64,000 nt of DNA, taken from positions 1,893,618-1,957,617 of the forward strand of contig CACVBU010000681.1 of assembly GCA_902728285.1 (NCBI GenBank), in the 5' to 3' direction. The notes under the pieces were generated by a model. It saw nothing but the letters and a program-made list of their open reading frames with translations. It searched no databases and was not told where the DNA came from. This DNA is from Clytia hemisphaerica. Its lineage: Eukaryota > Cnidaria > Hydrozoa > Leptothecata > Clytiidae. The position numbers and the translations under genes were made by a program. Positions within the stretch are counted from its first letter, which is position 1; every line of letters begins with the position of its first letter. Positions 26,601 to 35,600 of this stretch are shown in pieces.

Positions 26601-29600
26601 AAAGTACAACCCCCCCCCCCGTTCAAGTTGCTAATCTCTTGAACACCCCTGTTTCAACTAGTTTTAAGATTTTCATCAATTTAAAACTGTTTGACGGTTA
26701 CAACCAAGATGCAATTAATCTTTCTTAGTCGATCGGAGGTGTTGGCTTGTGGTGAGAGTATCACTACGTCCAAACTTTTGAATCCGTGATATGATGACCA
26801 ATTTCAATCTTTAAAAGAAAGACATCAATGTCAGTAGGACCTCAACAGACATATAAACATTCAATAAATGGTCAAGAATCGATCATCAAATTTTCTCAGC
26901 TTGTTTTACTAAGATTCGTGCCTCATTTGTTAAGTAGAAAATATAAAATTTTTATGTTGATATTTTGCGAGTTTTTATGGTTTTCTCCAGTTGATGATTA
27001 GGAAACTACAAATTAACGGATTCCATCAGTCGATTCGCTCATTAAAACTGTATGAAGCAGTTCGGTGCTGTTTTTTTTATGACTTCTCGAGGATTTTTGG
27101 GATTTCAAGGAGTCGTCACTGGTCATTGTGATATTATTTTTAGAATTTACAGTATGGTATTCTTCATAAAGTGCAAAAGCGTTTCAAATTTTGGAATACT
27201 TTTGGTAGCCTTGTTAGGTTCTGGGGAAATTTTGCTTTTGTTTTTACACATTTTCTTGGGACATAAACTGGCTAGATTTCCTGGGGTGAAAATGTCCAAT
27301 GAGAATGTTTTAGCTATAAAAGGAATATGTTTCAAGACACGTATATAGCATACGATTGTTGTGGTTAAATATTTCTATTGTTTTTTCGATGACAATCACT
27401 TTTCAAATTAAATGGACCAATAACTTGATTCACTTACGGTCTTTTTAAAGTTGATGAGATCCCGTCATGTTATTAAGAGTTTAATCCGTTGCTGATGACC
27501 TTTGTTTCTTTTCAGTTCAATTAATTTGCATTCAAAATCTCTTAATTTGTAAACTCATTAACTCGGGATTAAGGCCTGCTCAGTTTGAAGAGACTTTTCT
27601 TTCATCAAAATTGCGTAAAATGTTAATAAAGGCCAATCTCTAATTATCGAATGTTTGTAAACAAGGTTTACCAAAGATGGGTCTTCAGAAGCTGGTCGCT
27701 CTGGCCTTGGCAAATAAGCATGAAAAGGGTCAACATTTAATTTTATTACGCATTTAGGATTGGCACTCGGAAAAAAAATTGCCTATTTTATTTGGAATAA
27801 CTTTTAAATGTATCATTAGGAATTATCATTATCATCATGCGAAAGCATCCACCGAAGGAGGACTTCAAAATATCTGTTCTGAAGGCACGTTCCAGCTGGA
27901 TATGGCGGTCTGTTCTTACCGAACTAAAGAAAAAAGTCTGCTGGAAAAAAGTGGTCTGTTCTACTGAAGATTGGGACCAGCTGGAAAAATATGGTCTGTT
28001 CTACTGAAGATTGGGACCAGCTGGAAAAATATGATCTGTTCTACTGAAGATTGGGACCAGCTGGAAAAATATGATCTGTTCTTATGAAAAAATAGTCTGA
28101 TATCTTATATTTATAAATAACGTGTCTAAGAATTTCCTATCTGTTCTGAGGGAATTTAAAAAAAGTCCTGAATGTGGTTGCCTGGAGTGGCAGCTGAAAA
28201 TTCTCCATCTGTTCTACACAACATCTGGAAATTGTGGATCTGTTCGAACTGTTAGCTGGAAATTAAGTTTCTGTTCTTAAAAGTCCTTCAATGTCAAGCT
28301 GGAATTTAGCGATCTGTTCTTATAAGATTTTGTCAGCCCTGGTAGATAAGAACAGTTAACTCGCGTAAAATCAATCGCCTGGTAATTTCGTATCTGTTCT
28401 GAAAGTTTTTTTACCTCCTAGCTGGAAAAATATAACTGTTCTGAAGTAAAAATTTCTCGCCTGGAAAACGAGGAACTGTTCTTAATTTCGTGGAAATCCT
28501 TCCAGCTGGCAAATCAGAACAGATATTTGCAAATTTTAGGTCGGTGGCTGCTTCTGATCATGATATAATTAGGATATTTGTGGGTTGTTGGCGAGTTCAA
28601 TTTTTAAAGAAATGGAGGCTTCGAAGTGGACGACGAAGAGCAAACCTGAGGTTGAAAGCCTGTGAGGACCGCATAGTTTCACACAATATGACTCAGTGAT
28701 CCTACACATACATATAAAGTATTACAACAAAACGATATTTTGACAGTATAGAGAATCTCACCCTAACAACAAGTGTTTCTATATGTTTACAGTTGCGGTA
28801 ACGTTAAATTTCCGGCTATTTTCACACACATGGCTCTCCATCTTTAACTGGCTTGACATGTCAGCTCTACATCAATGTGCATTTCACTCTACGAAGGAGA
28901 TATTTTCTCTGAGGAAGCTATTACATGCCAACAACCTTTCAAAAATTGAAATAATTTTGTTTTTTGACAAATTCCAATCAATATAGATGACAAACTGTTC
29001 CAAAACAAAATATTTTTGATGGAGTTGGTTGTATTGCAATAGTATGTCAGTGTATGGAAAATTTGCTGGCATCAATTTTTCTAAAGCAGTTTTTGTTTCA
29101 CTTTGATCTTCTTTCCATTTAAAATTGTTCTGTTTCACTTTCCATCCATCCTTATGAAAACATACTTTATGAATTACCATTGCCATTGCCATTGCCATAA
29201 ATGCGTAGCACTTAGATTTTGTCTTTTTTCCAATTTGCTTAATGAATGGCTACACATCTGTGGGACGTCTTAAGATCACTTAAAACCTTAGTAAATCACG
29301 GTCATCGAAAATCAAAAAATGATTTACTCTCAATCTCTCAACTGTGAAAAATGAATGCTCACTTGATATGACATGATGATTGGCTTTTCCAGTTAAGAAT
29401 TTTGATGGTGGAGAAATAATCTCGTCATCGATCCTGCGCTAAAGGGATATGGCAAGTGCTATGGTGGACATGGTTGTTTGGCCAAAACATCCCAAACTTT
29501 GTTGGCTTTGGGTTGAAAAAGAAAGTGAAAGCAACTCTGCCCAGACGGCACACAACGTCAAAACAACGTCCATGTGACATTCATAACGTCCAAATAACGT

Positions 29601-32600
29601 TATTTGAACGTTAAAACAACGTTGTGTGCCAGCTGGGTGTTGTAATGTTTTTATCTTTATGATTGACGTTTCTTAATCGTCTTCTTTTAGCCAGTTACCG
29701 CACGGAAGTGGAATATTTTCTTTTATTGGCTTAAAAACTTATGTGGGCTAAAAGGTTGACGATACAATGCTTTAAGTTTTTTGATTAGTTTGATTAGATA
29801 ACTAGCAGAAAGATTTCGTTGTTGGAAAATATTGAAAAGAGCCTATATTTTCGAAGAAAACTTTTGTTAGGTTTTTGGGAAAGTGTAATAGAATCGTTTA
29901 AAACTTTTCTTCAATCTGACCATTGAAGGGACCGTTCGCCCGAAAAGATTTATCGAAAGAATGAATCTAATTTCAAATGAATTTATTCTCATTTTAATCA
30001 GGAAAGCTGGTAGTGCGTGCCTTCAATATTCAACACGGCTTGTCATTTTATTGGACCGCTGTGAAAAGGATGTAGTCTTTCGCAGTTATTTACTAGTTTT
30101 TAATTCAAACCCTTTTCAGGAGCAATCCTTTCCATTTTCGGCCACATAATAACTGATTTAATTTTGATGACTTTTTAATTTTTTTGAAAGTTTCAGTTTG
30201 TTGTATTGAAGGTCATCGACAAATTTTGTCACTGGTGGTTTAAACTATTATATCAAAGCGTTGAATTTCAATATTTTGCACTTCAGGGACGCCATCTTTA
30301 TTATAAACAAAACTTTAGAATATTTTTCTATCATAACATTAAATTGTATGTTATCATCACATTTTTGAAATCTTCTTGAAAAGCTTCCTGGTCATTAAGA
30401 AAACCGTCTAGCGATTTGAAAGGTCCTTTTCTCCAATTGGAAAGGCCTTTTAAAACCTGGCCTTCCTCTTTTTGATAAAAATCTCCAGACAAATTTAAAC
30501 CAAATTCTTTTAGTAAAAAAAGACCTAGAATTTATTTCGAAAAGTATTTTGATTTGTCATCTTTTGAACGACTGACAGGCGTTCGTTTACAAATTTCAAA
30601 AAATGTTTTTAAGGTGGTTAGCGACTGTTTTTAGTTGGATTTTGATAAACTTTTTGAGTTTTATACGTATTTGTTCTTTTTGGGAAAGAAGTTGTGGTAT
30701 CCTTGTGGAAGCGAGCTAATGCAAAAGTATTTTCAGTCGCATTTAGAATGACTATTTAGTGGCAGTTTATGTGGTTTAATTCTGGTAAATTTGTGTTTAA
30801 TTGTTTTGATTCGTGGCGTATGAAATATTTTTACAGCGATGACTAGAAAATTTACAAATACATGGCCAATTATAACATAGCTTTTGGTTTAAGCTTCGAT
30901 AACAAAAGAGGACCAAACGTGTGATTAAGGATGCCTTTATAGCCTTGCTTGCAAGTAAAGTTAATATTTTCAACATTTTAAGAAGTTGATTTGGTCTCAG
31001 ATTAAGGAGATCAGGTAATTGAACATTAAACTTAAAATGTTGAGTTTAAAAACAAAAATATGCGAGGGGGGATCCTGTCAATGGATTATGAGCCAAAACA
31101 TATGTAAATGAAGCGAGTAATAATCGATTTATAAAATTTGACAAAATCCTGCAAATTTTTGTAAATAAACTGATCAACTAACTCTGGCCCTCTTTTGAAA
31201 TAGCAATTGCAGAAAATATGCATTCGATAAAATTTTTTGAATATTTTGATATTTCTCAATATGCAATGAGGATTAAGATATTTTACAAACGAAAGGAATG
31301 CAACGCAAACAAGTCCAAAGTTTCAGCAAAACTTAGGGACTGGAGTATGTTTGTTTACTTAGTATGTTGAAAAAATCCCACGTAAAAGCTCCTCTTACCA
31401 ACAAACGCAACAAACAAGACTTCCGTAAATGGAAGAGATGACATATAAAGTTCTTTTGAATAAGGTATTTTCTTCATAGTTAGCATGTAGTCAAAGAAAT
31501 AATGTCATTGAGAAACTTTGTTTCATGGTCTGTTTGAAATTTACACATGTGTATGAAGCATTTCAGTGATTCTGATTTTCAAAGCTTCAAAGGGGGGGGG
31601 GGCTGCTTCATTTTGTTCAGACTTAATAGTGCAGAAAGAAGAAAAAAGGTTGGCAGTGGGTTTGATAATACTTGGACATGAACTTTGTCGGGTGTTTTGT
31701 TTTCTTGAGATTTGTTTGATATGCGACGGGTAGCAGACGGTAGCAGAGCCAATATTCAAACGTATATGATTTGAATCAGTTTTGACGTACAAATGTTATG
31801 ATGTCATGCACCGCAGAAAACTTTCAAATTTTCAGAAGCGAGAAACTTAAAAATGTTTAAGTCAATACTTATATGACCCATCTCGTCTAAGCCTGTTGTT
31901 TGAGGCCTTTTATACTTTAACGGTGCTTATAAGATGATTAGCTTGTGATCCTTCGTAAGACGGTAAATGATTCAGGCTTGTTACGAGAGTGTGAAGGACA
32001 TTTTTATTGTCAGAAAGTTCCTCAATGTTTTGATATTATCACGTTCGTAAAATTGATATTGAATTGGAGTTCCTTTTACATTAGAAAAGTTCTGAAACTT
32101 AAATAAGACATTCAAGGAGATGTTTTGATTTATTTTCAAAACAACCGGCATCCGGAAAAGAGGAGAATTTTTATGCGAATTGGAGCGTGATTGAGGTTTC
32201 ATTACGGAGATCCAATTATAATACATAAACAGGTTGAGGGCCAGAAATATTATGTTTTCAACGGGGTATATGTAGCAGTTATAAGGTCAGGGATATTTGA
32301 GTTTGAACGATTAAACCCAACACCACCTTCTTTTGTTGTTATAATTACTAGGGAATCGTTTCTCACTAAAAATCTTCCCATTCCTTTTCAGCTAGAGAAC
32401 GCAGAAAGTTTAGAAGAAAGAAAACAACTGCGAACAGAGCTACGAGAATTACGGCGTAAAATCTTCGAAGCTCCTACAACTACGACCACATCAATTTCTG
32501 TTACGACAAAAAAGGAACCTGAAGTTTCGAATACGAAAGTGAATATCGAGAAAGAAAACGCGAAAAATCTCGACTTGAACGGAAACAAGAGGATCAGTGT

Positions 32601-35600
32601 GACGTTGAATACATCTAAACCGACACCTATCACCATAGAAACCAAAATCAAAGCGGACACCACTTCGGAACAAGAAACAGAAAAGCCACGAACAACTTCA
32701 TCAGAGCCATCCACTACTTCCAGCAACAACATGAGCAGTAGCGTTGCACGACGATCTCGACTTTTCCAAACAGACGATAACAACAATGCATCAAAAACAG
32801 AATCTTCTGCTCCACAAGCAAATGGAATCAAACTCAAAATCAACGATGGTGGTGATAATACGCCCACGCTCCGTACGCGCGACCCGGCCGATCGGGCCGC
32901 ACGCAGAGCTAGACGCGCACAACAGCAACGTGAGATGAGTGTTGACCAAGGGAATACTGAAACGAACAAAGAAGAAGCGCCAAAACCGACAGAAACGGTC
33001 ATCGTTGAAGCGCCAAAAGAAGAGAAAAAGGAAGAACCAAAGACGACAACAGAACAGAGGAAATCGACGAGCACTCTTTCCGTTGGAGGAACGGGTACAA
33101 AGAACACGGGGTCAGCAGGATTAAGAAGAACTGCAACTTGGGGTGCTAAAGATAAAAATGGTGCAGCAAATAATATCGGGAAAGCGTTAAACAAATTCGG
33201 ACCACAGGTATGAGAGCTTTAACTTTCTCTTCTGCGACTAATAAATACTAACATTATCATCTTTTTAAGCGATACTGATGTTAAATGGACTAACCATCTT
33301 TGGAACCAAGTGACTAACATGTTGAAGTTGCGGATGTTGTGAGCTACACTGATTGCTTTGAAATCATTACTCACATCCATTTCAATACACACATTCATTT
33401 CATTCATTCCATGTCACTCATGCAAACAAACACAAATTTTCATTTCCATCTTCAAGCAAAATTAGGTCATCTCCAGCGTTTTTCATTTGTGTAGATCCAG
33501 AGGTTGCATAATTGAAATAAACTTCCTTTTATCCATTCATTTATTCATTCATATTCACTTGAACATTCATTCATTCAACCACGCCTTTTAATTAGCCGTC
33601 GTTATTTGAAACACTACTGTCTCACAGCCCCGGTGGAACTTTTATCCAAATACTCCTATTGAAATCCTAATGGGGATAGAAATTCTATTTTTCCAAGGTT
33701 AAAAAATCCATTTGAATGGTTTTGAAGTGCAATTTTTAAACATGGAATTTCGAGTGGGGATGAAATCAAAGTCAATTTCCCAGTGGGGCTTAAGTTCTTA
33801 AGGGTATTTTCACACCGGGACGAAATTTTTGCTTAATTTTCTAGTGGGGCTGGGGTCCCAGCGGGTCTGTGACACAGGGGTGTTTTGAGACATAATGATT
33901 TCCAAATCTCAAACACCATATCACATCTTCATCCTCATTGACCTCTCTCTCTGTTTCACTAATCATTCTAATACACTGAAATAATTTATATTTTTAGATA
34001 GCATAACCCACCCTGCACTATTTTTTTTCGCTTTTTTTCAAAAAATATACACGTGTCACACTTTTTGAAATGTTATGAAAACTAGATTTTGATAATATGT
34101 TGAACATTATTTTCTAGAACAAACTCTGAGACAATGCATGACCAAGCACGTCTCTGTATCACTTCGTATTATAAATATGCACATATAATCGAAAACATTT
34201 CTTTTTTGCACATCACCACCTCATACAGCTTGGAGAGAGCACTCCTTTTCAATTTGGCACCGACTATACAAAGAAGAACAATACGCCCAAACCTGAAAAC
34301 ACACCCAGATCTTTCAACAAATACACACCCGGAGTCGCCACTGTTAAAGCCCCGTACACACCAGTAACGAAATCAGAGACATCAACGAACGCACAATCGA
34401 ATGGGAGCGTTGAAAGTACAGGCGCACGCCGACCCTCATTTAATAAATACACGACACCTGCCATGAACTTCAAGAACTCTCAAGCTATAAAAGAAAATTT
34501 AGACAGTTCACAAGAGCCACAAGAGTCAAAAGTGTCTAGTGACGTTGGTACGGCTTTTGTACCAAGAAAATTCTCTCCCACTAAAGACATTATGAACCAA
34601 TTGGAGAGAAATAAGTCAAGCACATCGACACCCAGTTATAATAAATACACACCCAATAAAAATCCGGATAGTGGTTTAAACAAAGTAAGCCGGTCAGTGT
34701 CAATGTCTGCTTATGAGAGGAACCTGAAGAAAACACAAACACCTCCTGAGCCTTCAGTGTCTTATAACAAACTGAACAGATCTATCTCGGACTCTACCAA
34801 TGTTACAGGACTTAATCGAGTTGGAACGAGCAATCTAACAGGATTGAATCAGGTTAATTCGAATAATTTGACCGGTTTAAACAGGGTCGGTAGCACAAAT
34901 AGTGCAACTGGTTTGAGATCTGTAAGCGAAGAGGTAAGTCTTTTCATCATAAGACGATTAATATACGGTTTGATAAAGTTTCACACGCGTTTATTTATGG
35001 CCTTTATGGCTTTTAATCTACGGTTTGGTAAAGTTTCACAAGCGTCTACGCCTAACATATTTAACAAGTTTAGTGAAAAAATTTCTGTCTGTTATGAATC
35101 CAAGCATCGACATTTAACGGCCTCAACGACCGTAAGAGATCTATGATTTATAGGGTTCTCAAATCTCGTTCATATCTTCAATAAGTCTTGTAAATTGTAA
35201 GCACTAGTTGTCTTCACTTTTATGATTGTCAATTAAAATTTATTTCTCATTTAGAGTAATTCTTCATCAACGACAAAACGACCCGTTTCCTCGTATGGTG
35301 GTGGTGGCAGATTTGCAAATTTGTAAGTTCACGTAATGTTTGATGTGCTACTCCTCTTGCAAAGTTCACTTTCGTCCCCATGCTTGTAAGGTTGTGGTGT
35401 TATCAGGGTTAAAAAAACCTAAATTCTATAGTATCAATCTTTGATTCTTTGCTTGGAAATAAGGAATGCTTGTATGTTGCTAGACGGGGGATAACGAAGA
35501 CTAATGGTAAATGTATAGTTAGCCTTATTCTATTTACACCAGGAGCTCTGACCCTGTTCCGCCACCACAACCTAAACCAGAACCACCAAAGCAGAACGGA

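Larger units (their letters stand above)
22522..32391 (+). other. Intron 2 of smoothelin-like gene (9.9 kb)
   Basis: Phase-0 intron. It carries G-run-capped elements C and D, TIR elements at 23472-24532, 24744-24964, 27868-28528 and 29540-29637, and a lone 12-G run near 31592. Between 29.7 and 32.3 kb I see only AT-rich sequence. Confidence 0.7.

Noticed and set aside
26316..26642. 108-codon frame across the G-run element
   Set aside because: The frame is produced by CCGT-type repeats of element D; the related element C does not keep it open.
27981..28100. Regularly spaced 40-bp repeats suggestive of a CRISPR-like array
   Set aside because: Units are contiguous tandem copies without unique spacers, in a eukaryotic intron.
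32191..32391. Open sequence preceding LENAESLEE that could extend exon 3 upstream
   Set aside because: A strong acceptor at 32391 and the matching phase with exon 2 make this intron sequence.
32388..33194. 268-codon minus-strand frame
   Set aside because: Shadow of smoothelin-like exon 3; the plus strand has correct splice phases and a recognisable domain.
34934..35146. Extension of smoothelin-like exon 4 past 34933
   Set aside because: A consensus donor GTAAGT is present and the following exon joins in frame; the read-through part has no repeat or domain character.
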